A stretch of 64,000 bases of DNA from Gammaproteobacteria bacterium (GCA_004357385.1 SMWF01000001.1:1-64000); one strand, 5' to 3'. Positions 1 to 12,438 are shown, counted from the stretch's first letter. Numbers and translations: made by a program. Notes: generated by a model from the sequence alone, not told the origin.

Positions 1-260
1 ACCGGCACGCCGATATCCTGCTTGACCTTCTGCAGCACCCGCAGCCCCTGCTCCAATCCGGGCCCGCGGAAACTCTCATGGGACGAGCGGTTCGCTTTGT
101 CAAATGACGCCTTGAATATGTAGGGAATTCCGAGCCGCGCAGTGATCTCCTTGAGCCGGCCGGCAATGTTCATGACCAATGCTTCGTCCTCGATCACGCA
201 CGGGCCCGCGATCAGAAACAACGGATGATCCAACCCGACCTGGAAATCTAATAGTTGCAT
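1..260 (-). CDS. kdsA: 3-deoxy-8-phosphooctulonate synthase (KdsA), N-terminal part, cut by window edge
   Basis: KdsA condenses phosphoenolpyruvate with arabinose-5-phosphate to give KDO-8-phosphate, the precursor of the LPS inner-core sugar KDO, in the cytoplasm. The visible N-terminus reads [20 protein letters not shown], with the family's IAGPCVIE stretch near residues 17-24 and [11 protein letters not shown] further on. The ATG at 260 is the only sensible start. The 3' part lies beyond position 1, so about 86 codons are seen. It lies 30 bp downstream of pyrG on the same strand, the pyrG-kdsA order of pseudomonads (eno would be expected next). Its presence implies KDO-containing LPS even though the lpx genes are missing from the nearby cluster. 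Confidence 0.95.
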   Translation of the reverse strand, partial: MQLLDFQVGLDHPLFLIAGPCVIEDEALVMNIAGRLKEITARLGIPYIFKASFDKANRSSHESFRGPGLEQGLRVLQKVKQDIGVP

Positions 261-290
261 TAGCCACCGCTACCTTGTGGTTGGGCCGCG

Positions 291-1991
<1,701 letters not shown>

Positions 1992-2006
1992 TCAAGATGG
2001 GATTGC

Positions 2007-2035
2007 ACGATAGCAAATGCCCCTATCCAGCACAA
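2007..2035 (-). promoter_or_regulatory. possible sigma-70 promoter of pyrG
   Basis: On the minus strand TTGTGC (2030-2035) and TATCGT (2007-2012) are separated by 17 bp, about 48 bp upstream of the pyrG ATG. Both hexamers are imperfect. A 14-bp tandem repeat (2037-2064) abuts the -35 box on its upstream side and could be a regulator site. This is inference from position and spacing only. Confidence 0.35.
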
Positions 2036-2036
2036 C

Positions 2037-2064
2037 GTAGTGGCCGAAATGTAGTGGCCGAAAT
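2037..2064. repeat. 14-bp tandem direct repeat upstream of pyrG
   Basis: The unit GTAGTGGCCGAAAT occurs twice, perfectly and head to tail (2037-2050 and 2051-2064), in the tilS-pyrG gap, next to the predicted -35 box of pyrG. The function is unknown. It may be a binding site or a chance duplication. Confidence 0.8.
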
Positions 2065-2094
2065 CCTGTTCACTCCTGCGCATGAAGAGTTTGC

Positions 2095-3399
2095 TCACGA
2101 TACGCCGCGCGTGATTGTGTCAGCCGGCTCCCAGCTCAGGTTCCATCCGCCGACTTCGCAGCGCTCGGTGTGCGCAACCGCAATCCCGGGAAGCGCGGCC
2201 AGCACCTCTCCCTTATAGAGTAACGGATAGTCGCGTCGTCGCCAGGGCAGGATCCCGGCTTCGGCGAGAAGTCGCTTGACCGAACGGGACGGACCGCCCG
2301 CCAGCGGACGCAGGCGTGCGCCACCACGCCGCAACGTGACCCGGAACGACCCATCGTGCAACCCGGCGCCAGCCGCGCGGCGCGCGCGCAACCGTCCGTG
2401 GGGCAATTCCAGGTCGGTGCCGGGTGACCAGTCCACATCGCACCATTCATCCGCGAGCGGCACCTCTCGGACCAGGTACAACCGCCCCGCGTAGCCGCGC
2501 ACCACCACATCGTCCGCAACCCGCAGTTCAGGCAGCGTATCCGGTTGAGCCAGTTGCCTCACCAGTTCGCCCAACGCCCGTTCGCGGCACCCGTGCACGC
2601 CATAGCCCTCAAGCCAGCGGCGCAACAACCGGGTGGGCGCCACAAACGCCAGCAGGTATTCGGTGTCGAGGGTCTCGCCGACGCGCGCGCGATCGACTTC
2701 CTGATTCAGCAAGGCCTCCAAGAGCGTGAGCTCCGCTGCCTGGGCGCGCGCCGAGCGTACGATGTTCGCCACCGCATTGGGCCAGCGCTCGACCAGACGG
2801 GGCAGTACCACGTGGCGCAAGTAGTTTCGATCATGCCGCGGATCCGCGTTACTGGGGTCATCGAGCCACTCGAGTCGCCGTTCACGCGCGTATTGCTCAA
2901 GCCTTCGACGTGGCAATCCCAGCACCGGACGCAGCAATAGCCCACCCCCCAACGGCCGCGACGCGGGCATCCCTCCGGGTCGCGCCGCACTACCACGCAG
3001 CAGCCGGAACAGCACCGTTTCACTCTGATCGTCAAGGTGATGCCCCAGCATCAGCACATCGCCCGCTGCGAGGACGCACGCGAACACGTCGTAGCGCGCC
3101 GCTCGCGCCGCCGTCTCGACGCTGCCGTGCGCCGGCACGTCGACATCGTGGCACTGAAATTCGATGCCGCGCGCCCGGCAGACGGCCGCGCAATGCGCCG
3201 CCCAGGAATCGCTGTCCGGATGAAGATGGTGATTCACGTGCAACGCGATCGGTTGCACGCCCGGCAGCCGTGTCGCCGCATCGAGCACCACCGTGGAGTC
3301 GAGACCACCGCTGAATCCAACCCACAACCGCTTCGAACCCGGCCCGTCGATCTCGCCCAGAGCCCGCGTCAACGCCTCGGTTACGAGTTCTCCGCTCAC
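2095..3399 (-). CDS. tilS: tRNA(Ile)-lysidine synthetase
   Basis: Modifies the wobble cytidine of the CAU-anticodon tRNA-Ile to lysidine, switching it from AUG to AUA decoding. The 434-residue protein has the N-type ATP pyrophosphatase P-loop SGGLDS at residues 30-35, and ALHVNHHLHPDSD and GHHLDDQSETVLFRLLRGS further on, all TilS signatures. The C-terminal substrate-binding domain follows. The GTG start (3397-3399) overlaps the dnaE stop as GTGA, so the two are probably translationally coupled. In Pseudomonas accA lies between dnaE and tilS; here it does not. Confidence 0.96.
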   Translation of the reverse strand: MSGELVTEALTRALGEIDGPGSKRLWVGFSGGLDSTVVLDAATRLPGVQPIALHVNHHLHPDSDSWAAHCAAVCRARGIEFQCHDVDVPAHGSVETAARAARYDVFACVLAAGDVLMLGHHLDDQSETVLFRLLRGSAARPGGMPASRPLGGGLLLRPVLGLPRRRLEQYARERRLEWLDDPSNADPRHDRNYLRHVVLPRLVERWPNAVANIVRSARAQAAELTLLEALLNQEVDRARVGETLDTEYLLAFVAPTRLLRRWLEGYGVHGCRERALGELVRQLAQPDTLPELRVADDVVVRGYAGRLYLVREVPLADEWCDVDWSPGTDLELPHGRLRARRAAGAGLHDGSFRVTLRRGGARLRPLAGGPSRSVKRLLAEAGILPWRRRDYPLLYKGEVLAALPGIAVAHTERCEVGGWNLSWEPADTITRGVS

Positions 3400-6300
3400 A
3401 TCGTGGCGCGCGGATAACTCAGGTGGACCTGCTCCACACCAAACTCGGCACGCAGCCGTTCCAGCATCTCGTCACTCGGCACAACCCGCCAGCGCGGCCC
3501 AAGTACCACCTGCCCTTCCGCATCATGACGACGGTAGGCCACTGCAACCGCGCATCCCTCGCCACCCTGCGCATCACGAACCGGCTGCAACGCGCGACGC
3601 AACCTGGCCGGCAGATCGGGCTGCAGGACGGATCCGTCGACGTCGATCTGCAGCCATCCGGCAAAGTGTTGGCGGGCTTCGTCCATGGTGAACACCCGGG
3701 CAACCCGCATCTTCAGCACGCCGCTGAAGTCGTCCGCCTGCGTCTCGCCTTCGACGATGATCACCGCATCTTTCTCGATCTTCCGACGATGCTCCTGGTA
3801 TGCCTCAGAGAACAACGACAACTCGATTCGGCCGCTGCGATCGTCGATCACGGTGAACGCCATGTCACCACGTCGACCGCGCATGGTCCTGCTGGAAACC
3901 ACCAATCCGGCGACCCACTGCTTGCCACGAGCGGCCTTCAAATCCGCGATCCGCATTGGGCAGAAGCGCCGGATCTCATCGATGTAGTCGTCGATGGGAT
4001 GGCCGTTCAAATACAATCCGAGCGTGTCCCTCTCGCCCTCCAGCCGTTCGCGCCGGGTGAGCGGCACCACCTCGATTTCGCGGATCGGTGTTCGTCCCGC
4101 CGCGACCGCCACACCGCCAAACAGATCCGCGATCCCGCTGGCTGCGTCACGAGCAACCTGCTCCGCCCCTTGAACGGCATCGCCCAGCGTGCCGAGCAGG
4201 CGCGCACGGACGTGTTCCACCGGCTCGTCCGATGCGCCGAATCCATCCATCGCACCGGCTCGGATCAGCGCTTCAAGGACGCGCCGGTTCGCCTTGCGAC
4301 CATCCACGCGTTGGCAGAAGTCATCGAGGTTGACGAACGGTCCGTTGGCACGTTCCTCGACGATTGCCGCCACCGGCCCTTCACCGACCCCTTTCACCGC
4401 ACCCAGCCCGTACACGATGGCATCGTTCTGGACGGTAAATCGGAAAGCACTTCGATTCACATCCGGGGCATCGAGACCCAACTGCATGCACTGAACCTCA
4501 TCGATCAGGGTCACGATCTTGTCGGTGTTCTGCATCTCCGCTGACAGCACCGCCGCCATGAAGTGGGCCGGATGATGAGTTTTCAACCAGACCGTCTGGT
4601 AGGACACCAACGCATAAGCCGATGAGTGGGATTTGTTGAATGCATAACCGGCGAATTTTTCCATGTCGTCGAAAATCTCGTTCGCCAGCGCCGCGGACGC
4701 GTCGTTCGCGACCACGCCATCGGTAAACTGCTGACGCATCTTCGCCATTTCTTCGGGCTTCTTTTTGCCCATCGCGGCGCGCAACAAATCTGCCTGACCC
4801 AACGTGAAACCCGCCAGATCCTGGGCGATCTGCATCACATGTTCCTGATAGAGCATGACGCCATAGGTCTCCCGCAGCGACCCTTCGAGACAGGGGTGCG
4901 GAAATACCACCGGTTTCTTGCCGTGCTTACGGTCGATGTATGCATCGACGGCGCCGGACTGCAACGGCCCCGGACGAAACAGCGCCACCAGGGCAATGAT
5001 GTCTTCGATCCGGTCGGGCAACAGGCGCCGCATGAGGTCCTTCATTCCGCGCGACTCGAGCTGAAAGACCGCGGTCGTCTCTGCGCGCTTCAACGTCTCG
5101 TAGGTCGCCGCGTCATCGAGCGGAATTTCCGCTATGTCGATCTGCGACCCCGCGTCGCGCCCGGCGTTGATCGCGGCGACGGCCCAATCGATGATGGTCA
5201 GCGTCTTCAAACCGAGGAAGTCGAACTTCACGAGCCCGGCGCGCTCCACATCGACCAGGTCAAACTGAGACACCAGGCCGCCGCCGGCTTCCTCTGCATA
5301 CAACGGCACGAAATCGGTGAGACGCGACGGCGCGATAACTACGCCGCCGGCATGACGGCCAACGTTACGCACGATTCCCTCGAGCTGATAGGCCATGTCC
5401 ATGATCTCAGCGACTTCTTCATCGGCATCGATGAGATCGCGCAACTCGGGCACCTCCGCGACCGCCTTTTCGAGGGTCATGCCCACCTCGAAGGGGATCA
5501 GTTTGGAGACCCGGTCCGCAAGCCCATACGGTTTACCCTGAACCCGTGCAACATCCCGCACCACGGCCTTTGCCGCCATGGTTCCGAAGGTGATGATCTG
5601 GCTGACCGCATCTTGACCATACAGTTCGGCCACGTGCGCGATGACTTTGTCCCGGCCCTCCATACAGAAATCGATGTCGAAATCCGGCATCGACACACGC
5701 TCGGGATTTAGAAAGCGCTCAAACAGCAAGCCGTACTCCAACGGATCGAGATCGGTGATGCCCAGCGCGTAGGCAACCAGCGACCCGGCACCGGAACCGC
5801 GTCCCGGACCCACCGGAATATGCTGGCTCCTGGCCCATTCGATGAACTCCATGACGACCAGAAAATACCCCGCGAAGCCCATCCCGATGATGACGTCCAG
5901 CTCTGTGCCGAGCCGGTCCCGGTACGGACCGTCCTCGACACCGTCCGGCCGGCGGCGCGCAACGGCAGCGAGTCGCTCGTCCAGCCCGGCACTGGCTCGT
6001 TCGCGCAGATAAGTCTCCAGCTGCGTACCGGCCGGCACCGGGTAGTCCGGCAGAAAGTAGGTGTCGAGCTCGAGGGTGACATTGCAGCGTTTGGCGATCT
6101 CGAGCCCATTTTCGATCGCTGCTTCGAGTCCGCGGAAGCGCTCGCGCATCTCCGCCCCCGTCGCGAAGTACTGCTGAGCGTTGTAGCGCCGGGGCCGGCG
6201 CGGATCGTCCAGCGTCCGGCCCTCCTGAATGCAGACGCGCGTCTCGTGGGCTTCGAAGTGATCCGCATCCAGAAAGCACACGTCATTGCTCGCCACCACT

Positions 6301-6887
6301 GGAATATCCAGCTCCGCTGCCAGCCCGAGCGCGGCCGTGAGGTACACCTGCTCTCCCTCGCGGCCGGTACGCGTCAATTCGATGTAGAAACGATCGCCAA
6401 ATGCCTCCCGCCACTGCAGCGCGACCTCGCGCGCCCGGTCGGGATCGGCGTTCAACAACAGCTGACCCAACTGGCCGCCCACACCGCCCGACAGTACGAT
6501 CAGTCCCGGCGCGCAATCAAACAACCAGTCCCGCTCGACGACACCACGCCGCGCGGCCTGCGTGTACGCCCGGGACACCAGCTCCAACAGAGCGCGGTAG
6601 CCGCGATTGTCGATCGCCAACAGGACGCAGCGGTACTCCGCCGCATCGTCCGCGGCCACGTCGCGAAACGCCAGATCCACCCCGATGAGTGGTTTGACCC
6701 CCTGCGCGATGCAGGCCCGGTAAAACTTAATCAGGCCGAACAGGTTCGACCGATCCGTTATGGCGACGGCTGGCATGTCCAGTGCTGCGGCGCGCCGCGC
6801 GAGATCGTCAATCTTGATCAGACCATCAGCAATCGAATACTCCGTGTGGACTCGCAGATGAACGACCGTATCGGAGAGTGGCGTCAC
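3396..6887 (-). CDS. dnaE: DNA polymerase III alpha subunit
   Basis: Replicative polymerase subunit of the Pol III holoenzyme. The reading frame is open further upstream to 7058, but the GTG at 6885-6887 forms a GTGA overlap with the rnhB stop and begins [20 protein letters not shown], the expected PHP-domain start. That gives 1163 residues, close to the 1160 of E. coli. Seen in order: the PHP domain (HLRVHTEYS), the polymerase core with the catalytic aspartates in [21 protein letters not shown]-like helices, the helix-hairpin-helix region, and an OB-fold domain ([19 protein letters not shown]). It sits between rnhB and tilS, with coupled overlaps on both sides. Confidence 0.97.
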   Translation of the reverse strand: MTPLSDTVVHLRVHTEYSIADGLIKIDDLARRAAALDMPAVAITDRSNLFGLIKFYRACIAQGVKPLIGVDLAFRDVAADDAAEYRCVLLAIDNRGYRALLELVSRAYTQAARRGVVERDWLFDCAPGLIVLSGGVGGQLGQLLLNADPDRAREVALQWREAFGDRFYIELTRTGREGEQVYLTAALGLAAELDIPVVASNDVCFLDADHFEAHETRVCIQEGRTLDDPRRPRRYNAQQYFATGAEMRERFRGLEAAIENGLEIAKRCNVTLELDTYFLPDYPVPAGTQLETYLRERASAGLDERLAAVARRRPDGVEDGPYRDRLGTELDVIIGMGFAGYFLVVMEFIEWARSQHIPVGPGRGSGAGSLVAYALGITDLDPLEYGLLFERFLNPERVSMPDFDIDFCMEGRDKVIAHVAELYGQDAVSQIITFGTMAAKAVVRDVARVQGKPYGLADRVSKLIPFEVGMTLEKAVAEVPELRDLIDADEEVAEIMDMAYQLEGIVRNVGRHAGGVVIAPSRLTDFVPLYAEEAGGGLVSQFDLVDVERAGLVKFDFLGLKTLTIIDWAVAAINAGRDAGSQIDIAEIPLDDAATYETLKRAETTAVFQLESRGMKDLMRRLLPDRIEDIIALVALFRPGPLQSGAVDAYIDRKHGKKPVVFPHPCLEGSLRETYGVMLYQEHVMQIAQDLAGFTLGQADLLRAAMGKKKPEEMAKMRQQFTDGVVANDASAALANEIFDDMEKFAGYAFNKSHSSAYALVSYQTVWLKTHHPAHFMAAVLSAEMQNTDKIVTLIDEVQCMQLGLDAPDVNRSAFRFTVQNDAIVYGLGAVKGVGEGPVAAIVEERANGPFVNLDDFCQRVDGRKANRRVLEALIRAGAMDGFGASDEPVEHVRARLLGTLGDAVQGAEQVARDAASGIADLFGGVAVAAGRTPIREIEVVPLTRRERLEGERDTLGLYLNGHPIDDYIDEIRRFCPMRIADLKAARGKQWVAGLVVSSRTMRGRRGDMAFTVIDDRSGRIELSLFSEAYQEHRRKIEKDAVIIVEGETQADDFSGVLKMRVARVFTMDEARQHFAGWLQIDVDGSVLQPDLPARLRRALQPVRDAQGGEGCAVAVAYRRHDAEGQVVLGPRWRVVPSDEMLERLRAEFGVEQVHLSYPRATM

Positions 6888-7519
6888 GTCGGCAAGCCTG
6901 GCGGGTGACCCATCTCGAGCCAGGTGCGAAGCGGTGCAAAACTGCGCCGATGCAGGGGCGTGGGGCCGTAGCGTCCGAGCGCCGCCAGATGGCGCGCAGT
7001 GGCATATCCCTTGTGCGCGTCGAAGCCATACTCCGGATATTCGAGGGCGATGGCGCACATCTCACGATCGCGGGCAACCTTGGCGATGATCGAGGCCGCG
7101 CTGATCGCCGGCACCCGGCCGTCGCCACCGACCACGGCAACTGCCGGCATTGGAATCGCCGGGGTCTGCTTGCCATCGACATAGACCACCCGCGGAGCCA
7201 GCGGTAGCGCCGCAATCGCGCGCTGCATCGCGAGCAAGGCCGCTTGAAGTATGTTCAGCTGATCGATCTCCTCCACCTCGGCCCGGCCAACCCCAATTCC
7301 GACCGCACGGGCCCGGATTTCCCCATTGAGGCGCTCACGCGCTGGCGCAGTCAATTTCTTGGAATCCCGGAGCCCCTCGAAGGACACGTTGGGGTCCAGC
7401 ACTACGGCAGCAGCGACCACCGGCCCCGCCAACGGTCCGCGCCCCACTTCGTCGACGCCCGCGATTCCTGGTCCGCTCATGGACCACGGCTCGAACAGGT
7501 CGCTAGCGTCCAGAATCAC
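6884..7519 (-). CDS. rnhB: ribonuclease HII
   Basis: Cleaves the RNA strand of RNA-DNA hybrids and starts removal of single ribonucleotides from DNA. The motif [17 protein letters not shown] holds the first catalytic Asp/Glu pair, and [13 protein letters not shown] and [11 protein letters not shown] follow as in the family. It has 211 residues from a GTG at 7519. An internal ATG at 7480 ([11 protein letters not shown]) would give 198 residues, also a normal length, so the start is uncertain. It is coupled to dnaE by a GTGA overlap. lpxA and lpxB, which normally precede rnhB, are absent; a 168-bp gap separates it from fabZ. Confidence 0.95.
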   Translation of the reverse strand: MILDASDLFEPWSMSGPGIAGVDEVGRGPLAGPVVAAAVVLDPNVSFEGLRDSKKLTAPARERLNGEIRARAVGIGVGRAEVEEIDQLNILQAALLAMQRAIAALPLAPRVVYVDGKQTPAIPMPAVAVVGGDGRVPAISAASIIAKVARDREMCAIALEYPEYGFDAHKGYATARHLAALGRYGPTPLHRRSFAPLRTWLEMGHPPGLPT

Positions 7520-7687
7520 GTTCGACCGGCGCCGGATCTCCGGTGGATATCAGGAAGCGCCCCATACTCACTTCGCTCTCGGGAGATTCTGACCAGATGA
7601 TAGCTTAGCGCGCCGAGCCGGTACCTCACCACCGCTACACGCCTCAACCGACGATCTCAAGCCTCAATCGATGATCTCGCGCGTCGA

Positions 7688-8137
7688 TCACGCGCCAAGC
7701 TCTTTCTCGACGCAGATGATCTCGGCGGAGCACGCAGTTTGGCCGTCGACCTGGGCAGTGCAGGCGAACTTCATGACCCGGCTCCGGTCTGCGATGATGC
7801 GCGCTTCCATCTCCAGCCGGTCACCGGGCACCACCGGACGCTTGAAGCGTACCGAGTCGGTGCCGCCGAGGTAGTAGATCGACCCGTCCGACGGTTTTCG
7901 ATCCTTGGTCTTGAACGCGAGAATGCCAGCCAGCTGTGCCATGGCTTCGACCATCAGCACCCCGGGCATCACCGGGTTGCCCGGGAAATGGCCATTGAAG
8001 AACGGTTCGTTGGCCGTGACGTTTTTGAAGCCGCGGATGAATGAACCCGGTACCACCTCCAGCACCCGGTCGACCAGCAAAAACGGGTAGCGGTGCGGCA
8101 GGTACTCGGCAATCTCGTTGATGTCCATCGAACTCAT
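7688..8137 (-). CDS. fabZ: (3R)-hydroxyacyl-ACP dehydratase FabZ
   Basis: Dehydrates beta-hydroxyacyl-ACP in type II fatty acid synthesis, so it competes with LpxA for hydroxyacyl-ACP. It has 149 residues. The catalytic His50 lies in [14 protein letters not shown] and the acidic partner Glu64 in [21 protein letters not shown] at the N-terminus is the family signature. The start is ATG at 8137; ATG at 8128 is an alternative. It lies 26 bp downstream of skp. In most relatives lpxD lies before it and lpxA-lpxB after it; both flanking genes are missing here. Confidence 0.97.
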   Translation of the reverse strand: MSSMDINEIAEYLPHRYPFLLVDRVLEVVPGSFIRGFKNVTANEPFFNGHFPGNPVMPGVLMVEAMAQLAGILAFKTKDRKPSDGSIYYLGGTDSVRFKRPVVPGDRLEMEARIIADRSRVMKFACTAQVDGQTACSAEIICVEKELGA

Positions 8138-8163
8138 GGGCTTTCAATCGTCGAGACTGCGCG

Positions 8164-8700
8164 TCACTGCTTTTCGTTCAACTTCTCGGTCACCTTGCGG
8201 GTGATGTCGTGCTTGGTATTCACGTACAACACGGTCTGCTGATTTTTGTTGAGAATGAAGTCGTATCCTTCAATCTCGACCAGATCTTTGAGCACCGCAT
8301 CCAGCTTCGGCACAATCTGGGAGATGATCTCCTGTTGCCGGTCGTTGAATTCCTTGCGCAGTTTGTTGGCCTGAAATTGAAGGTCAGCTTGCTTGCTTTC
8401 GATGTCGTTCACCAGCCGCCGCCGCTCGGCGTCGCTCAAAATTTCGCTGTCTTTGGTGAGCCTTTCTCGCAACGAGGCGATCTCGACCTGGAGCGCAGCC
8501 AGGGCGTCCTGATCACTCTGAAGCTCCTGTTGCACCGTCGTGAACAGCGTCTTGGCTTCCTCGCTGTCAGAGATGGCTCGAAGCACGTCCAGCGACGCAA
8601 CCTTCATTTCGGCAAACGCGCTTACGGCACTCAGCGCCAATACCGACACCAGGGCCAGCATGAAGCGCCTGACCGAAAAGAGTTTTACTGCTTGAAACAC
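8164..8700 (-). CDS. skp: periplasmic chaperone Skp/OmpH family
   Basis: Trimeric periplasmic holdase that carries unfolded outer-membrane proteins from the Sec translocon to BamA. The frame is open to an ATG at 8748, but a GTG at 8698-8700 preceded by GGAG at a 7-nt spacing gives a clean Sec signal peptide (basic FSVRR, hydrophobic LALVSVLALSAVSAFA, cleavage before EMKV). An ATG at 8661 is the other option. The mature part is alpha-helical and charged (long coiled-coil arms with EIASLRERLTKDSE), as in Skp. It directly follows bamA, the standard order. Confidence 0.9.
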   Translation of the reverse strand: MFQAVKLFSVRRFMLALVSVLALSAVSAFAEMKVASLDVLRAISDSEEAKTLFTTVQQELQSDQDALAALQVEIASLRERLTKDSEILSDAERRRLVNDIESKQADLQFQANKLRKEFNDRQQEIISQIVPKLDAVLKDLVEIEGYDFILNKNQQTVLYVNTKHDITRKVTEKLNEKQ

Positions 8701-8760
8701 CGCACGGCTCCAGAATTTGTTCTTCGCATAGCAGCCGATTGTACACATAGCGAATGTTCT

Positions 8761-11082
8761 TTAGAACGACCGTCCCAGTTCGAACTGGAAACTCTCGTCC
8801 TCATCGAAAGGACCCTCATTAATGGGTTTCGACAGCGCGAACGTCATCGGCCCGAGGCCCGCAAGCCAGGTGATGCCCACCCCCACGGAGTAGCGCATCT
8901 CGTCAAGGTCGAAGCCACTGCAAATGACGCTGACGTTCGGACAGTTGGTGTTGAAAACCTGGCCTGCATCGAAGAACACCACCGGTCGAAACGAACGGTT
9001 GTCCTCGATGAACGGCAGCGGGAAGATGATCTCGACGCTGCCTTCAACCAGCAGGTTGCCCCCGTAGGGATCGAAATCCTGGCTGAAGTCGAACGGCGAC
9101 GGGGTCGATCGCGGTCCCAGCGTGTTCGACTCGTAGCCGCGCACCGACCCGAACCCACCGGCGTAGAAGTGTTCGTAGAACGGGAACGTATCGGACGTTC
9201 CGTAGGCGTCGCCAAAACCAAGTTCGGTGCGCAGGTGGAAGGTCAGCGATCGGGTGAACGGGACCGGGAAGTACATCTGCCCCTGGTAGCGGATCTTGTA
9301 GAACTCGAGGTCACTGCCCGGGACCGCAACCTGCAGTTGCAGCGACTGGGATCGGCCGCGAGTCGGAAACAGACCTCGATTGAGCGTAGAGCTCGACCAG
9401 GTCAGGTTCGTCTTGAAGTTCAGAAATTCATTGCCTTCCTCAGCCAGGAACTCGGAAATTTCCTGTGCAGGAACCACGCCCTCGGTAATGTCGGTGTACT
9501 CGATGGTCAGCCCGAATCCCATCCGCCGCGTCTCGCCGATCGGAAAACCGAAGTCGACGCCCCCACCGTAAGCATTCGTGGAGTAGCTCGCTATGTTCCG
9601 CTCATCGAAGTCCGTCGTTCGGAAGAACAGATTGTAGCCACGGCTGATGCCGTCGAGCGTGAAGTACGGATTGAAATAGTTGAACGTAACGGCGCGCTGA
9701 AACTCGCTCCAGCTCACGCCCAGACCGAGACTGTTGCCGGTACCGAACACATTGCTTTCCTGGTAGCTCGCACCCAGGATAAGGCCGGCACCCTGGCTGA
9801 AGCCCAAGGTCGCCGAGATGCTGCCGGAAGGCTGCTCTTCCACGCTGAATGCCACGTCGATCTGATCATCCGTACCTGCCACTTCGGGTGTCTCGACGTT
9901 GACGCCTTTGAAATAACCGAGCCGCTCGAGCCGCACTTTAGACAGGTTGATCAAGGCGCTGGATGCCCAGCCGCCTTCCATCTGGCGCATCTCACGACGC
10001 AACACTTCGTCCTGCGTGATGGTATTGCCAGTGAACTCGACCCGCCGCACGTACGCGCGCTTACCTGATGCGATGGCAAATTTCACATCGACGGTGCCGT
10101 CCTCCCTGACTTCGGGAATTCCGGCGGCCGTAGCAAACGTATAGCCGGAATTGCCGAGCGCCTGAGTCAAACGCTCCTCGCTGGCCGTGACCAGCGCCTG
10201 CGAGAAGGTCTGGCCGCTCGTGACCAGGATCAACGCGCGCAGATACGCCGGTGACATGTCCCGGAGCTCGCCAATGATATCGACCTGACCGATGGTGTAG
10301 GAATCGCCCTCAGCGACATTGATGGTGATATAGACCTGCTGTTTGTCCGGAGTGATGCTCACCTGGGTCGACGTGATTTCGAACGTCACATAACCGCGGT
10401 CGCGATAGTATGATTCCAGGCGCTCGAGATCGCCGGACAGCTTTTCTCGGGAATATTTGTCATCGTTCCGGTAAAACGACAGCAAGCTCGGGTGCTTCAG
10501 TTCCAATATGTCCAGCAGTTCACTCTGGTCGTAGACGGTATTGCCGACGATATTCAGGTGCTGGATCCCCGACGTTTTGCCTTCATCGATGACGATCTTC
10601 ACTGACACCCGGTTGCGCGGCAGCTGCTCCACCGTGGTATCGATGCTCGCTCCATAGCGACCCTGGCCCACGTATTGGCGCTCCAGCTCCAGGTCGACCC
10701 GCTCCAGGGTCGACTGCTTGAAGATTTCGCCTTCCTTCAAGCCCTGCCTACCCAGGCCATCGAGCAGCGCCTCGGTAGGAATGGACTTGTTGCCCTCGAT
10801 TTCGATGGCATCGATCGCGGGACGTTCCGCCACGGTCACGATCAGCACCCCGCCATCCCGCGCCATACGAATATCCTGAAAGAAGCCCGATCGAAACATC
10901 AGGCGCATGAGCTGACGCACAGCGATTTCGTCGATCGTGTCACCGACGTCGACGGGTAACAGATTGAAGACGGTACCGGCGGAAATTCGCTGCAGGCCCT
11001 GGATGCGGATATCGGTGACCGTGAAAACGTCAGCCACAGCCAGGGCCGGCACCAGCAGCGCCGATGCCAACCAAACCTTCAT
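8761..11082 (-). CDS. bamA: outer-membrane protein assembly factor BamA (Omp85)
   Basis: Core of the BAM complex, which folds beta-barrel proteins into the outer membrane. The Sec signal peptide is MKVWLASALLVPALAVA, cleaved before DVF. Five POTRA domains follow (first TVTDIRIQGLQRISAGTVFN), then a 16-strand barrel with the GFGSVRGYESNTLGPRS loop typical of lid loop 6 (family motif VRGF/Y). The last residues, ELGRSF, end in Phe, the outer-membrane targeting signal. An in-frame GTG at 11100 would add six residues; I prefer the ATG at 11082 because it gives a classic signal peptide. It lies 30 bp after rseP and 60 bp before skp. Confidence 0.97.
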   Translation of the reverse strand: MKVWLASALLVPALAVADVFTVTDIRIQGLQRISAGTVFNLLPVDVGDTIDEIAVRQLMRLMFRSGFFQDIRMARDGGVLIVTVAERPAIDAIEIEGNKSIPTEALLDGLGRQGLKEGEIFKQSTLERVDLELERQYVGQGRYGASIDTTVEQLPRNRVSVKIVIDEGKTSGIQHLNIVGNTVYDQSELLDILELKHPSLLSFYRNDDKYSREKLSGDLERLESYYRDRGYVTFEITSTQVSITPDKQQVYITINVAEGDSYTIGQVDIIGELRDMSPAYLRALILVTSGQTFSQALVTASEERLTQALGNSGYTFATAAGIPEVREDGTVDVKFAIASGKRAYVRRVEFTGNTITQDEVLRREMRQMEGGWASSALINLSKVRLERLGYFKGVNVETPEVAGTDDQIDVAFSVEEQPSGSISATLGFSQGAGLILGASYQESNVFGTGNSLGLGVSWSEFQRAVTFNYFNPYFTLDGISRGYNLFFRTTDFDERNIASYSTNAYGGGVDFGFPIGETRRMGFGLTIEYTDITEGVVPAQEISEFLAEEGNEFLNFKTNLTWSSSTLNRGLFPTRGRSQSLQLQVAVPGSDLEFYKIRYQGQMYFPVPFTRSLTFHLRTELGFGDAYGTSDTFPFYEHFYAGGFGSVRGYESNTLGPRSTPSPFDFSQDFDPYGGNLLVEGSVEIIFPLPFIEDNRSFRPVVFFDAGQVFNTNCPNVSVICSGFDLDEMRYSVGVGITWLAGLGPMTFALSKPINEGPFDEDESFQFELGRSF

Positions 11083-11112
11083 CCACCTCAGTTCGCCCAC
11101 GTAGATCAGCCC

Positions 11113-12438
11113 TTAGAACAAACGCGTGACGTCGTTGTAAAATGCAAGCACCATCAGGCCACCCACCAGAAACAACCCCATCTGCACGCCAAGCGCCTGA
11201 ATGCGCTCCGGGACCGGTCGTCGGATCACCAGTTCCACCACGCAATACAGGATGTGCCCACCGTCCAGAATCGGGATCGGTAACAAATTCAGCACACCCA
11301 GGCTGATGCTCAGCAGCGCCAGCACCGAGAAGAAGCTCCCGAACCCGGAGCGCGCCGAATCGCCGGCCACTTTGGCAATGGTGATCGGTCCTGCGAGGTT
11401 CTTGGTCGAAACCGACCCCGTGAGCATCTTCCTGAGCAGGTCGAGGGTCAGAAGGGTCTTCGACCAGGTCTCGGCAAGGCTTCTCGGGATGGCCTCAAAG
11501 ACGCCGTATCTGATCTCCCGGGCAACCGACATTACCCCGACGAAACCGTAGCGGGTACCCTCCTCGGTAACCCGGGCCCCGGGAACCAGCGTCAGATCGA
11601 CCCTCGCCTCGCCTCTTCGCACCGTCACACTGAGCACTTCATCCGGCGCGGCGCGCACGACGTCGACCCATTCGCCCCAGTTGTGGATTGTCGTCTCGCC
11701 GACCTGGTCGACGCGGTCCCAGGCCCTCAGTCCCGCATGCTCGGCCGGGCTGTCCGGCAGCACCCGCCCGAGAATGGCCGGCAGCGTCGGAACCAGGCCA
11801 AGCGAACCGAGCAGGTCCGGCTCTTCCATGCCTCGGAGCCAATCACTGATCGGGACATCGCTGTGCGTGATGCGACTGTCGCCGGGAATCCGGGTGGCCA
11901 GGCGAATGGCGCCGCTGTCACCCAGCCGCGCCGCAAGGGCCATCGTGACCTGCGGCCAGGAAGGCGTCTCCGATCCATCCACGGCAACCACCTCCTCACC
12001 GCCTCGCAATCCCGCTTGATAGGCCGGGCTGGTGGCAGGAACCTCGTCCAGCACGGGGATCAGTTGAGTGGTCCCGAGGACGAACACCATCCAATACACG
12101 AAAATGGCAAGCAAGAAGTTCGCGATCGGACCGCCCAGGGCGATCGCAATGCGCCCCAGCGGTGACAATCGATTGAAGGACCGGTCTAGGTCCTCCGGCG
12201 GAACCTCGCCTTCACGCTCATCGAGCATCCGCACATAGCCGCCCAGCGGGATCGCGGCCAGGACGAATTCCGTGCCGTGCCGGTCAACCCGGGACCACAG
12301 CGGCCGGCCAAAGCCGATCGAAAACCGTGTGACTTTGACCCCCAATCGACGGGCAATGACAAAGTGACCGAGTTCATGAACGCTCACCAGGATGCTCAAG
12401 GTGACGATCAGCGCGAGAACGTATTGCAGGAACTCCAT
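11113..12438 (-). CDS. rseP: site-2 intramembrane zinc metalloprotease RseP
   Basis: Inner-membrane protease that makes the second cut in anti-sigma factor RseA, releasing sigma-E; it also clears remnant signal peptides. The zinc motif HELGH is at residues 21-25 in the first membrane helix. Two tandem PDZ domains follow, and the third zinc ligand lies in PIPILDGGHILY near the C-terminus. The 441-residue length is normal. Its substrate RseA and sigma-E are encoded at 47014-48209 in this window. dxr, which usually lies between cdsA and rseP in pseudomonads, is absent; a 140-bp gap with a GC-rich stem-loop takes its place. Confidence 0.97.
   Translation of the reverse strand: MEFLQYVLALIVTLSILVSVHELGHFVIARRLGVKVTRFSIGFGRPLWSRVDRHGTEFVLAAIPLGGYVRMLDEREGEVPPEDLDRSFNRLSPLGRIAIALGGPIANFLLAIFVYWMVFVLGTTQLIPVLDEVPATSPAYQAGLRGGEEVVAVDGSETPSWPQVTMALAARLGDSGAIRLATRIPGDSRITHSDVPISDWLRGMEEPDLLGSLGLVPTLPAILGRVLPDSPAEHAGLRAWDRVDQVGETTIHNWGEWVDVVRAAPDEVLSVTVRRGEARVDLTLVPGARVTEEGTRYGFVGVMSVAREIRYGVFEAIPRSLAETWSKTLLTLDLLRKMLTGSVSTKNLAGPITIAKVAGDSARSGFGSFFSVLALLSISLGVLNLLPIPILDGGHILYCVVELVIRRPVPERIQALGVQMGLFLVGGLMVLAFYNDVTRLF

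Noticed and set aside
7520-7687. Remnants of lpxA or lpxB between fabZ and rnhB
   Set aside because: The 168-bp gap has no frame with hexapeptide repeats or LpxB motifs; it looks like clean loss, not decay.
8209-10068. A 619-codon open frame on the plus strand opposite skp and bamA
   Set aside because: It is the antisense of two well-supported genes, has no recognisable domain, and long antisense frames are expected in GC-rich DNA.
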